Origin: CAIWAH01 sp964602595
GTDB taxonomy: Bacteria; Verrucomicrobiota; Verrucomicrobiia; Limisphaerales; UBA9464
Reading direction: 5' to 3'
Length of the DNA: 64,000 bases
Assembly: GCA_964602595.1 (NCBI GenBank)
Contig: CAZRRO010000002.1
Span: 310,001 to 374,000 of the forward strand
Below the pieces are notes generated by a model. It ran no database searches, was not told where the DNA came from, and worked only from the letters and a program-made list of their open reading frames with translations. How positions within the stretch are numbered: position 1 is the stretch's first letter; the number at the start of each line of letters is the position of its first letter. Below, piece by piece: positions 41,105-48,177 of the stretch. A program made the translations under genes and the position numbers.

Positions 41105-41522
41105 GACAAAAAGGGGAGAATGGGGTGGGCTTGGAAAACGGGGAGCGAAGTCCCAGTCCTCCGTGCTGCCCCGGGCGGGTCGGGCTTTTTAGGCCAAACT
41201 GAACGCTGATTCGACTGCGTGGCAGTTCGTCACGAATCAAGTCTCTCAGGTTGAGTTAGCCTTCACCGCAACCGCCCGCGAAAATCTGAGGTCCCGCTGG
41301 AGGAACGCTCCGCGGACCGGCCAGTTTGCAGGCAAAGCCATTCGTCTGCCCGGCAGTAAGAGTTGGAAAGCGAATCAACAGACGGAAACGGAGGCCACGA
41401 AGGTTCTGGAACAACTTCTCTTCGTTTCCTCCGGTTCAACGAGCCTTCCCGAAAGGCGGCGACGATCCGGGACCGTCGCCGCCGGGTTTGGTTTGGTTGT
41501 CGTTCCACGAGGGAACGAAAGT
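41105..41522. other. Spacer in the tRNA array with strong hairpins, no gene seen
   Basis: 418 bp without credible coding content. It contains a perfect 10-bp hairpin GGCGGCGACG/CGTCGCCGCC (41455-41483) and a smaller one TCGTTCC/GGAACGA around 41500-41518, next to the His tRNA. A bulged dyad occurs at about 41290-41318. None matches a tRNA. They may be processing signals or remnants of lost array members. Confidence 0.55.
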
Positions 41523-41597
41523 TGGGTTGGCCAACGGGGCTCGCACCCGTGCTGCCGCGTCCACAAGGCGGGGTGCTGCTCTTACACCATGGCCAAC
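41523..41597 (-). tRNA. tRNA-His (GTG), non-canonical D and T loops
   Basis: 75 nt including a G at position -1 and encoded CCA. The acceptor stem is a perfect 7 bp (TTGGCCA/TGGCCAA). The discriminator is C73, which with G-1 is the identity signature of bacterial tRNA-His. The anticodon loop is TTGTGGA. The anticodon stem has four pairs and a C-C mismatch at 31-39. The T stem is 5 bp with loop TGCGAGC, so position 55 is G. The D loop AAGAGCA lacks the GG pair. Confidence 0.86.
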
Positions 41598-41667
41598 ATT
41601 GGGGAAGGCAGAAAAGGGCAACGGGGCGTGGCTTCTTCATTCTTCCTTCAACCTTCCGCCTTGAATC

Positions 41668-41743
41668 TGGTGTCCCCGGCCGGACTCGCACCGGCTAGGC
41701 CCGGCTTGAAAGACCGGTCGCTCGGCTCTTTGCATTCGGGGAC
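41668..41743 (-). tRNA. tRNA-Glu (TTC), non-canonical D and T loops
   Basis: 76 nt with encoded CCA and discriminator A. Perfect acceptor stem GTCCCCG/CGGGGAC. Anticodon arm CCGGT-CTTTCAA-GCCGG, 5 pairs including one G-U. T arm GCCGG-TGCGAGT-CCGGC with G at position 55. The D stem is short (TGC/GCG) and the loop AAAGAGCCGA lacks GG. Variable loop 5 nt. Confidence 0.86.
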
Positions 41744-41746
41744 GGG

Positions 41747-41806
41747 CGAAGTCGGAAGTGGCGGATCCCGCTCCTCCCGAGCTCGTCCGTCGCACTTCCC
41801 ACTTCG
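41747..41806. repeat. Inverted repeat filling the Glu-Arg spacer
   Basis: CGAAGTCGGAAGTG (41747-41760) pairs with CACTTCCCACTTCG (41793-41806) at 13 of 14 positions around a 32-nt loop. It occupies almost the whole spacer between two tRNA genes and would place a long hairpin between them in a precursor transcript. Confidence 0.7.
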
Positions 41807-41810
41807 AAAT

Positions 41811-41888
41811 TGGTGCTCCCACGTGGATTCGCACCACGAACCTCCGCCTTCGCAGGGCGGCGTGCAGGATCTCTTGCACCTTGGGAGC
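41811..41888 (-). tRNA. tRNA-Arg (GCG anticodon), non-canonical D and T loops
   Basis: 78 nt with encoded CCA and discriminator A. Perfect acceptor stem GCTCCCA/TGGGAGC. D stem GTGC/GCAC with a 10-nt loop AAGAGATCCT lacking GG. Anticodon arm CCGCC-CTGCGAA-GGCGG, all pairs formed. T arm CGTGG-TGCGAAT-CCACG with G at position 55. A GCG anticodon would read CGC; bacteria normally use an inosine-modified ACG tRNA for this codon, so this isoacceptor is unusual. Confidence 0.83.
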
Positions 41889-41895
41889 GGAAAGC

Positions 41896-41969
41896 TGGCT
41901 GCCGGACCCGGACTCGCACCAGGACACGCGGCTTAACAGGCCGCCGTGCTACTTTGACACCATCCGGCA
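41896..41969 (-). tRNA. tRNA-Asn (GTT), non-canonical D and T loops
   Basis: 74 nt with encoded CCA and discriminator G, as in bacterial tRNA-Asn. Perfect acceptor stem TGCCGGA/TCCGGCA. D arm GTGT-CAAAGTA-GCAC, loop without GG. Anticodon arm GCGGC-CTGTTAA-GCCGC, perfect. T arm CCTGG-TGCGAGT-CCGGG with one U-G pair and G at position 55. Only 7 nt separate it from the Arg tRNA. Confidence 0.87.
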
Positions 41970-42055
41970 GGATTCCTCCGGCGGCATCGCTGCACGCCGA
42001 AGTTGGGGAGATGCGGAACTCGCCTTCCTTGGGCGGCGATCCCGCGGTGGGATAT

Positions 42056-42131
42056 TGGCGGATCCGACGGGACTCGCACCCGCAACCGTCCCGAAGACAA
42101 CGGGGCGCTCCGGCAATTGAGCTACGGATCC
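42056..42131 (-). tRNA. tRNA-Asp-like (GTC), non-canonical D and T loops
   Basis: 76 nt with encoded CCA and discriminator G, as in bacterial tRNA-Asp. Perfect acceptor stem GGATCCG/CGGATCC. D arm GCTC-AATTGCCG-GAGC, where the usual GG is GC. Anticodon arm CCCCG-TTGTCTT-CGGGA, with a C-A mismatch at the base and U at position 37 where a purine is normal. T arm CGGG-TGCGAGT-CCCG with G at position 55. Identity rests on loop position, so Asp is likely, not certain. Confidence 0.77.
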
Positions 42132-42137
42132 ATGAAC

Positions 42138-42226
42138 TGGTGGGAAACGCTGGTAACGCTCCAGTCGTCGTCTTCCGGCCGCTTTGGCGACGGCGGGTCT
42201 ACAGGGCGCTGGCCGGAACGTTTCCC
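42138..42226 (-). tRNA. tRNA-Tyr-like (GTA), class II with long variable arm, degenerate
   Basis: 89 nt with encoded CCA and discriminator A. Perfect acceptor stem GGGAAAC/GTTTCCC. A loop CTGTAGA would give anticodon GTA, and a CGTCG/CGACG stem fits a long variable arm, as in bacterial tRNA-Tyr. The anticodon stem has only three pairs and two C-C mismatches, and the D arm is reduced to about 10 nt. The T arm has four pairs with loop AGCGTTA, keeping G55-C56. It may be decayed or a structural derivative. Confidence 0.42.
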
Positions 42227-42231
42227 GAAAA

Positions 42232-42306
42232 TGGGCACGCCGCCCTGGTGCTGCCCCAGGCACATCCGGATTTGGAGACCGGATTGCGCGGCTGGCGCGC
42301 GGCGTG
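42232..42306 (-). tRNA. tRNA-Trp-like (CCA anticodon), compact and divergent, first in the array
   Basis: 75 nt with encoded CCA. Perfect acceptor stem CACGCCG/CGGCGTG. The anticodon arm CCGGT-CTCCAAA-TCCGG is almost that of ordinary tRNA-Trp except for a U-U mismatch at 31-39. The D arm CGCG-CCAGC-CGCG follows the acceptor without a linker. The T arm is CCTGG-GGCAGCA-CCAGG plus one extra G, with G55-C56. Discriminator C is atypical for Trp. It lies 5 nt from the Tyr-like sequence. Confidence 0.52.
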
Positions 42307-43274
42307 TTCGTGCAGCGGACCGGGTGGCCTACCCGGCCGTCATCGGGTGGATGACGCGTGTGAAATCCCGCCGCCGTGCTGCGTCTCCACCGAACGGAGC
42401 GCCGAACGCTCCGGGGAGACTCCCCGGCCAGCCCGAAAGAATCCGGGCGCCGGACCATTTTTCAGCCGGAGCGGGCACGCCCCTGCACAAAGTGGAAATT
42501 GAAAGGGGCCGGCAGCGTTACGCTCCCGGCCCCGATATGGACCAACAAAGAACAAACACCGTCGCAGGTCGTTATCGCTGCGGCCACAGGCGTTTCGCGG
42601 TGGACGTTTCGGTGTTTGGGGCACACCTCCTCCGAAGCCCTTCGTCGATGTAAACGGGGAAAATCATGGATGGCACCCGGGCCATCTTACAGTTGGCGGA
42701 TCGCCGTATCATGCGGCGCCTGCGCGCGGACTCATTTCAGTTCTGATATCTTTTGGTTAACCGTCTCAGCCAATTTCCGGACAACAAAAAACCCTGCTCG
42801 CGTGGGGCAAGCAGGGTTTGGAAATCCTTGTTCTTCAGTTCCTCTACCTGCCAGCCACCTCCATTGAGTCATGAATTTCGGGGCGATAACCCGCACAATT
42901 CACGCCAAACCCGAGTTCGCTGCCACTCAGCGGCCATTCGCAACCCGAGGCTGCGAAGCCCGCCGTGCGCGGCTTGCTCAGTTTTGATGTTAAGTGACGG
43001 ACGTTCATGTAATGTGCGCGCAGCTTGTAATTAATCGCGCGCTCTTAGAGCAACAGTTTTCACAATGAATCGTCATATCGACATGGCATGATTCGATAAG
43101 TGCCGGCCTCGGGCGACCGGAGACGGAGCCGTCCGGGATGGGGCGTCCGACGGATCCGTCGCCACCGCGCCCGCCGCTTACCGTCCGGCACGGAAGCGGC
43201 CCGAGCCCAGCTCGCTCCCGCCGTCTTTCCGAATTGGCCTCGCGCCGGTTTTTCCGGGAAGGTCCGCGCGTCAC
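42307..43274. other. Non-coding region upstream of the tRNA array and murJ, several hairpins
   Basis: 968 bp with no credible gene. Seen in it: two partly overlapping hairpins at 42395-42413 and 42411-42427 that cannot form together; a long stem GGGGCCGG/CCGGCCCC with inner AGCG/CGCT (42505-42533), followed on the minus strand by TTTCAATTT; and the terminator-like hairpin listed separately. A tract near 42310-42390 shows a D-arm-like and a T-arm-like dyad but no acceptor pairing, possibly an eroded tRNA. Promoters for the array (minus) and murJ (plus) are expected here but were not identified. Confidence 0.55.
42789..42819 (-). terminator. Terminator-like hairpin with U tract, no assigned gene
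   Basis: A 10-bp stem AAACCCTGCT/AGCAGGGTTT with an 11-nt loop. On the minus strand it is followed by a run of six T and TTGTTG. No protein gene on the minus strand lies upstream within 450 bp, so it may end a short RNA starting near 42.9-43.0 kb. Confidence 0.55.
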
Positions 43275-44876
43275 ATGTCACGACTCTTGCGTTCCTCCGG
43301 TGCGGCCGGCGCGGCGACTTTGATCAGCCGCGTGCTGGGCTTTGTGCGGGAGTCGGTCTACGCCAACTTCATGGGCGACTCCGGCGTGGCGAGCGCGTTC
43401 GTGCTGGCCCAGCAGATTCCCAACCTCTTCCGGCGGCTGCTGGGCGAGGGCGCGCTGACTGCGGCCTTCATCCCGATCTTCAAGGACAAGGAGGCCAACG
43501 AGGGCGAGGCGGCGACCTGGAGGGCGGCGAACGCGGTCATCTGCGCGCTGGTCGCGGTGTGCACGCTGGTGGTGACACTCGGCATGTCCGCGCTGGCGTT
43601 CGCGGTGCTGTTCCTGCCGCTGGAGTCCCGCGACGAGCTGGTCGCCCGGCTCTTGTTCGTGATGTTCCCCTACCTCGGTTTCGTCTGCGTCGCGGCGGTG
43701 TTCATCGGGGTGCTCAACGCGCGTGGGCAATTTTTCCTGCCGGCGTTGGGCGCGGCCTCGCTCAACGTGGTGATGATCGCTTCCGTGTTCTGGCTGGCGC
43801 CGCAGTTTGGCTTCCGCAAGGACCAGCAGGTGTTCGGGCTGGCCGTGGGGCTGGTGATCGCCGGCTTCGTCCAGGCAGCCTTCCAGTGGCCGGCCCTGCG
43901 GCGGGAAGGCTTCCGCTTCCGTTGGGTGAATCCGCTCCGCGACCCGACGGTCCGGACCGTCGCGCAACGCATGGCTCCGGCGGTGCTCGGCGTGGCAGCC
44001 TACCAGCTCAACGTGGTGATCACGCAGACTTTCGCCTACGGCATCACGGAATCCGTGGTGGCGTCGTTCAACTACGCGGTGCGCCTGATGGAACTGCCGC
44101 AGGGCATTGTCGGTGTCTCACTGGCGACCTTCCTCCTGACCGAGCTCAGCGGGTTGGCGGCCGAGAAGAAGCTGCCGGAGTTTCGTCAGGTGTTCCGGGA
44201 AGGACTGCTGCAAGTGGTGTTCATCAACGGCTTGGCGACGGTGCTGCTGCTCACGCTGGCCGCGCCGATGATCCGGCTGCTGTTTGAGCGCGGCGAATTC
44301 ACGCCGGAATCCACCGATCGCACGACCCTCGCCCTGCTGACGTTGGCGCCCGGCCTGGTCGCCTTCTCGGTCAACAACTTGGTGGCCCGCGCCTTCTACG
44401 CGCTCGGCGACACCAAGACCCCGATGCGCATCAGCGTGTTCTGCCTCGGGTTCAACCTGCTCCTCGCGCTGTTCCTCATCCCGCTGTTCCAGCAGGCCGG
44501 CATGGGCCTCGCCAACACCCTCAGCGCCGGGCTGAATTCCGTGCTGCTCTTCTACGCCCTGCGCAAGAAGCTGCCGAAACTCAGCTTCCGTGACCTGGCC
44601 GGAAACTTCGCCGGCGTGGCGGCCGCCGCCTTGGTGGCGGGCGCGCTGGCGTGGTTCTGCGCCAAGGGAATCCGGTTGCAGCTGGGTTCCGTGTCATTGT
44701 TTGCCCGGGCCGTGACCGTGTTTGGAGCGATTGGCGCGGCGGCCCTGGCTTATTTCGGTCTCGCGCTCTGGTTGCGGCTCCCGCAGGCGCACGATTTCCT
44801 GGAGCTCGCCCGGGCCCGTTTCGGTCGGCGCAAGTCCGCCACCGAGGGCCCCACCGAACCGCCCCCTACCGCATGA
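43275..44876 (+). CDS. murJ: Lipid II flippase MurJ (MviN family)
   Basis: 533 residues, polytopic, with about 14 predicted membrane segments across its length. The N terminus (SGAAGAATLISRVLGFVRE) and the motifs GEGALTAAFIPIF, the FNYAVRLMELPQGIVGVSLAT segment and RAFYALGDTKTPM are diagnostic for the MviN/MurJ branch of the MOP superfamily. It flips lipid-linked peptidoglycan precursor across the inner membrane. Length fits the family (510-550). The start of the next gene overlaps its stop by 4 bp (ATGA), so the TPR protein is translationally coupled. Confidence 0.95.
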   Translation: MSRLLRSSGAAGAATLISRVLGFVRESVYANFMGDSGVASAFVLAQQIPNLFRRLLGEGALTAAFIPIFKDKEANEGEAATWRAANAVICALVAVCTLVVTLGMSALAFAVLFLPLESRDELVARLLFVMFPYLGFVCVAAVFIGVLNARGQFFLPALGAASLNVVMIASVFWLAPQFGFRKDQQVFGLAVGLVIAGFVQAAFQWPALRREGFRFRWVNPLRDPTVRTVAQRMAPAVLGVAAYQLNVVITQTFAYGITESVVASFNYAVRLMELPQGIVGVSLATFLLTELSGLAAEKKLPEFRQVFREGLLQVVFINGLATVLLLTLAAPMIRLLFERGEFTPESTDRTTLALLTLAPGLVAFSVNNLVARAFYALGDTKTPMRISVFCLGFNLLLALFLIPLFQQAGMGLANTLSAGLNSVLLFYALRKKLPKLSFRDLAGNFAGVAAAALVAGALAWFCAKGIRLQLGSVSLFARAVTVFGAIGAAALAYFGLALWLRLPQAHDFLELARARFGRRKSATEGPTEPPPTA

Positions 44877-45193
44877 ATCCACCCAACGATCCCCTCGCCC
44901 GCCAACGCGAATTGGTCCGGCAACATCCCGACAACGAACTGGGCCGCTTCAGCCTCGGCAAGGCGCTGTTCGACCGCGGCGAATTCGCCGAGGCCCGGGA
45001 ACATTTGGAGCGGGCGCTCGCCCGGAAGCCCGACTGGATGGTTGTCCAAATCCTGCTCGGCAAATGCGACCTGGAAGCCGGCAACCACGCGGGTGCCCGC
45101 CGCGCCTTCGAGCGGGCTCTCGCCCTCGCGGTGGCACAGCATCACGAGGGACCCCAGGCCGAACTCGAAGGGCTACTTGCGGACTTGCAGTGA
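44873..45193 (+). CDS. Small tetratricopeptide-repeat protein
   Basis: 106 residues from the ATG at 44873, overlapping the murJ stop by 4 bp. The body is about two and a half TPR units: DNELGRFSLGKALFDRGEF, then AREHLERALARKPDWMVVQI and LGKCDLEAGNHAGARRAFERA. No signal peptide. It is a cytoplasmic adaptor-type protein. Coupling to murJ hints at an envelope-related role, but TPR proteins are too general for this to be firm. Confidence 0.83.
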   Translation: MNPPNDPLARQRELVRQHPDNELGRFSLGKALFDRGEFAEAREHLERALARKPDWMVVQILLGKCDLEAGNHAGARRAFERALALAVAQHHEGPQAELEGLLADLQ

Positions 45194-45229
45194 GCGGCAC
45201 CCCCCATACAGTGAGCCCTTCTCCAGACC

Positions 45230-46099
45230 ATGCGTAACATCAATCGCCTTCCCTGCCGGCAACACGGATTCACGCTCATCGAGCTGCTCGTGGTGATCGC
45301 CATCATCGCCATCCTCGCCGGGATGCTCCTGCCGGCGCTGAGCAAGGCGAAGTCCAAGGCGACGGGCATCGCGTGCCTGAACAACACCAAGCAGCTCATG
45401 CTCGGGTCGATCACCTACGGGGCCGATTTCGGTGACGCGGTGATCCCGAACGGCGCCGGCGCGACCGGCCTGTCCTTCGATGCTGCCGGCAATCCGATCC
45501 CTGCGAACTTTGTGCCCAACATCTGGGTGGAGGGCCGGGAGCAGAGCCAGCTGACCGAGGCCAACGCCTCCAAGTTCCTCACCTCGACGCGGGCGTCGTT
45601 GATTGCGCCCTATCTCGGAGTGAAAGGCTCGTTCCGCTGCCCCGGCGAATCCCGGAAGATCATCACTGACACTAACAAGAAGGAGCTGCCGTCCCGGACC
45701 TACGGCCTCAATTCCTGGGTCGGCTGGACCGGCACCGCCTACAATTTCCAGGGTGACCCCGCTTCAAAATACCGGGTCTTCAAGAAGACCAGCGACGCCT
45801 CCGCGCCCTCGGACATCTACACCTTCGTGGACATGCACCCGTTCAGCGTCTGCCGGCCGTTCTTCGGCATCATGATGACCGGCACCGGCATCTACCATGT
45901 GCCCAACGACGTCCACGGGCAGGGTTCCAACTTCGCCTATCTTGACGGCCATTCGGATTCTCACCGCTGGGTGGAAGCGCGTTTCACCAAACGCAAGGAG
46001 CCGGAAAACGGCCCTTGGCATGACCACGGCGGCGGCATGGCGGAGCTGAGCAAGCGCGACCACACCTGGTTGCGGGAGCACGCTTCGCAACTGAAATAG
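45230..46099 (+). CDS. Pseudopilin-like protein, H-X9-DG type
   Basis: 289 residues. The leader ends at Gly13 before FTLIELLVVIAIIAILAG, with Glu at mature position 5. The C-terminal half has the H-X9-DG motif (HGQGSNFAYLDG) common in the DUF1559-like/pseudopilin proteins expanded in PVC bacteria. Two cysteines near residues 142 and 205 may pair. It lies 36 bp after the TPR gene and may be co-transcribed with it. Function in assembly or surface display is inferred from the leader only. Confidence 0.87.
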   Translation: MRNINRLPCRQHGFTLIELLVVIAIIAILAGMLLPALSKAKSKATGIACLNNTKQLMLGSITYGADFGDAVIPNGAGATGLSFDAAGNPIPANFVPNIWVEGREQSQLTEANASKFLTSTRASLIAPYLGVKGSFRCPGESRKIITDTNKKELPSRTYGLNSWVGWTGTAYNFQGDPASKYRVFKKTSDASAPSDIYTFVDMHPFSVCRPFFGIMMTGTGIYHVPNDVHGQGSNFAYLDGHSDSHRWVEARFTKRKEPENGPWHDHGGGMAELSKRDHTWLREHASQLK

Positions 46100-46195
46100 C
46101 CAGCCCATGGGCCCGAGGCTCCAGTCCCGGCTTTCGGAGGGCTCATCCGCCGCGGTGTCAGTGCCTAGGCCGCACGTCGTCGAACTATTCGCCCG

Positions 46196-46837
46196 GTGAA
46201 ACCGCTCGCCGACTGCCGTCTCTACACGTTTGTGGACACCGCCTACCTCGCGGGACGCGATCCCACGGAACTGGCCCGGCAGCTTTGCGACGGTGGCTCG
46301 GATCTCATCCAACTCCGCGCCAAGGGATGGCCCAAGGAAGAGGTCCGGCGATTGGCCGAAGCCATCGCGCCGGTGGTCCGCCAAGCCGATGTTCGCTTCG
46401 TCATCAACGACCACCTCGACCTTGCCCGGGCAGTGGGCGCCGAGGTTTGCCATCTAGGCCAGGAGGATTTCTTCGACGCCGGGTTCCGCCACGTCCGCGA
46501 TTTGCCGGACCGGCCGCTGCTTTGTGATCTTGGGCTCAGCTCCCACGCACCGGAACAGGCCCTGCGCGCAGTGGCGGCGGGTGCCGATTACGTGGCCGTC
46601 GGACCGGTATTCCCCACCGGCACCAAACCCGGCCGCGCCGCCGTCACGCTGGATTACGTGCGGTGGGCGGCCGATCACTTGGCCGTGCCCTGGTTCGCCA
46701 TCGGCGGCATCCACCTCGGCAATTTGGATTCGGTGCTGGCCGCCGGTGCCACGCGCATTTGCGTCGTGTCCGCCATCCTCAACGCGTCGGACGTAGCCGC
46801 CGCCTGCCGGGATTTCCGTAGCCGGCTCCCGGCCTGA
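46196..46837 (+). CDS. thiE: Thiamine-phosphate synthase
   Basis: 213 residues from a GTG at 46196. Motifs: LIQLRAKG near residue 37 for pyrophosphate binding, VINDHLDLA near 70, the VCHLGQED segment near 85, YVAVGPVFPTGTKP near 130 and WFAIGGI near 163. It condenses the thiazole phosphate and HMP-pyrophosphate moieties into thiamine phosphate. Length fits ThiE (about 210). No other thi genes or TPP riboswitch were seen nearby. Confidence 0.93.
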   Translation: MKPLADCRLYTFVDTAYLAGRDPTELARQLCDGGSDLIQLRAKGWPKEEVRRLAEAIAPVVRQADVRFVINDHLDLARAVGAEVCHLGQEDFFDAGFRHVRDLPDRPLLCDLGLSSHAPEQALRAVAAGADYVAVGPVFPTGTKPGRAAVTLDYVRWAADHLAVPWFAIGGIHLGNLDSVLAAGATRICVVSAILNASDVAAACRDFRSRLPA

Positions 46838-46884
46838 CCACCGACGCGCTTGCCAAGGACTGGCGGGCACGGCACCGATGGGGC

Positions 46885-48177
46885 GTGCCACCCGCAACTG
46901 AATCCGCCACCGGCCGACGCCGGCTGCTGTGGTTCAGCGCCAGCCTCAATCTCCTGCTGGCCCTCGCCCTGATGTTCCTGCGCCCCGCTCCGGTCCGTGA
47001 AATTCCGGCCGACCCGGCCGCCGATCCTGAGGCTTCCACCACGGCGACGTCGCGAAGGACAGGTTCAAGCCCAGCCACTCCCAAGCTCCGTTCGCCGGTC
47101 ATTCCATCCAGCGAGCCGACCCCTTGGTCGCGGCTCATGTCGGTGGACCTGCGGGAATACGCCACGAACCTTCGCCTCGCCGGCTGCCCGGCCGAAACGA
47201 TCTGCGACATCCTCCGTCCGGAAGGCAAACTGGCCATAGCGATCCGCACCGAGGCGGCGCACTTCCATACCAACTTCTGGCTCTCAGGCGCCCAACAGGC
47301 TGCTCACAACCGAGCCGTGCAGGCGCAGGCTTCGCGCTGGCAACAGCAACAGGCGGAGCTACTGACCAAGTTGGGTTGTGTCGTCGAATGGCCCGAGGAG
47401 GAAGGTCTCCAAGTGGACCTGGTCCTCCGGGTCGCCGCCGGCTTCCTGCCCCGCGAACGCCAAATGGCGCTGCTGGATCTGTTCTTGGTCGGGGTGCAGC
47501 TCCGGGATCGGTGGCGGGAGCGGACGGAGGGCGTCGTCCTGCCGGCGGATCTCCAGTGGTTGGCAGCTGAATCCCAGCAATTCGCGGAACGGTTCCGCCG
47601 GGTGCTCAGCGTCGCGGACTTTGAGGAAGTCTGTCTCCGAGCCGTGGCCCTGCTGGAGGGCCGCGCGGTGCCCGACGATGTGGCGGCGGCGCTGGCCCTG
47701 ACCCCCGCCGAATTCCGGGAACTGCATCGCCGCGGTTTCCTCGCGGGTGAGAACGACCTGGAGCGAGTTTTCAATTGGGAGCGGTTGCTGACCGACGACG
47801 AACGACCCAGCCGTCCGGAAGCGCAACTGGACGTGGATCAACGCGAGGTGCTGGGCAATGCCCGGGCCGAGGAGCTGCGCTTGCGCTCCAGCCCTACCTA
47901 CGGAACCACGCGGGAGTGGGCGGAAAAATTCGGTCTGGACGCCGCCACCCCGCGGCAGGTGTTCGCCGAGCTGGAACAATTCCAGCAGGCAGTGGCCGCC
48001 TTGGCCGAGACTGGCCGGGAACAACCCGACGCGGTGAAGGCCGATTTCCAAGCCGCCCATGACGCCACGCTGGCCCGGCTGGAGCAAAGCCTGAGCCGCG
48101 TTCCCGCCACCAACCGCACCGAACAACTCCGGCAGTGGCTGCTCCAGGCGGCCCAAGAGGGATGGAGGCAGCCATGA
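46885..48177 (+). CDS. Membrane-anchored protein of unknown function, first of a paralogous pair
   Basis: 430 residues from a GTG at 46885. A single N-terminal membrane helix (LLWFSASLNLLLALALMFL) is followed by a Pro/Thr-rich linker to about residue 75 and then a helical, Glu/Arg/Gln-rich domain. It shares with the next gene the order membrane helix, linker, GCPxxT..IL motif near residue 110, and a long charged helical region with LTPAEFRELH. The two overlap by 4 bp (ATGA). No known family recognised. Probably an inner-membrane protein with a periplasmic coiled-coil domain. Confidence 0.75.
   Translation: MPPATESATGRRRLLWFSASLNLLLALALMFLRPAPVREIPADPAADPEASTTATSRRTGSSPATPKLRSPVIPSSEPTPWSRLMSVDLREYATNLRLAGCPAETICDILRPEGKLAIAIRTEAAHFHTNFWLSGAQQAAHNRAVQAQASRWQQQQAELLTKLGCVVEWPEEEGLQVDLVLRVAAGFLPRERQMALLDLFLVGVQLRDRWRERTEGVVLPADLQWLAAESQQFAERFRRVLSVADFEEVCLRAVALLEGRAVPDDVAAALALTPAEFRELHRRGFLAGENDLERVFNWERLLTDDERPSRPEAQLDVDQREVLGNARAEELRLRSSPTYGTTREWAEKFGLDAATPRQVFAELEQFQQAVAALAETGREQPDAVKADFQAAHDATLARLEQSLSRVPATNRTEQLRQWLLQAAQEGWRQP

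Noticed and set aside
41105..41200. Terminator-like GC-rich stretch followed by TTTTT near 41186-41191
   Set aside because: The stem is weak and has alternative registers; it is too far from the stop of the plus-strand gene to be called with confidence.
41489..41597. An additional tRNA 3' end upstream of tRNA-His (TGG, 7-nt strand, T-arm-like dyad at 41500)
   Set aside because: No complementary 5' acceptor strand exists in the available space before tRNA-His.
42310..42400. Possible ninth tRNA with D-arm-like and T-arm-like dyads
   Set aside because: Acceptor strands do not pair, no CCA is encoded and no anticodon arm forms; mentioned only as a possible relic.
42646..42730. A GCCA/TGGC arm with loop CTGTAAG suggestive of tRNA-Tyr
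   Set aside because: No T arm or acceptor stem could be placed around it.
42732..42872. A 46-codon minus-strand frame with a plausible C-terminal helix
   Set aside because: It contains the terminator-like hairpin and T tract, has no ribosome-binding site and no recognisable homology.
43060..43281. Minus-strand frame opposite the murJ start
   Set aside because: It is low-complexity, Arg-rich shadow sequence without a start signal or homology.
46100..46195. TPP riboswitch upstream of thiE
   Set aside because: No THI-box-like conserved elements were seen in the 96-bp gap.
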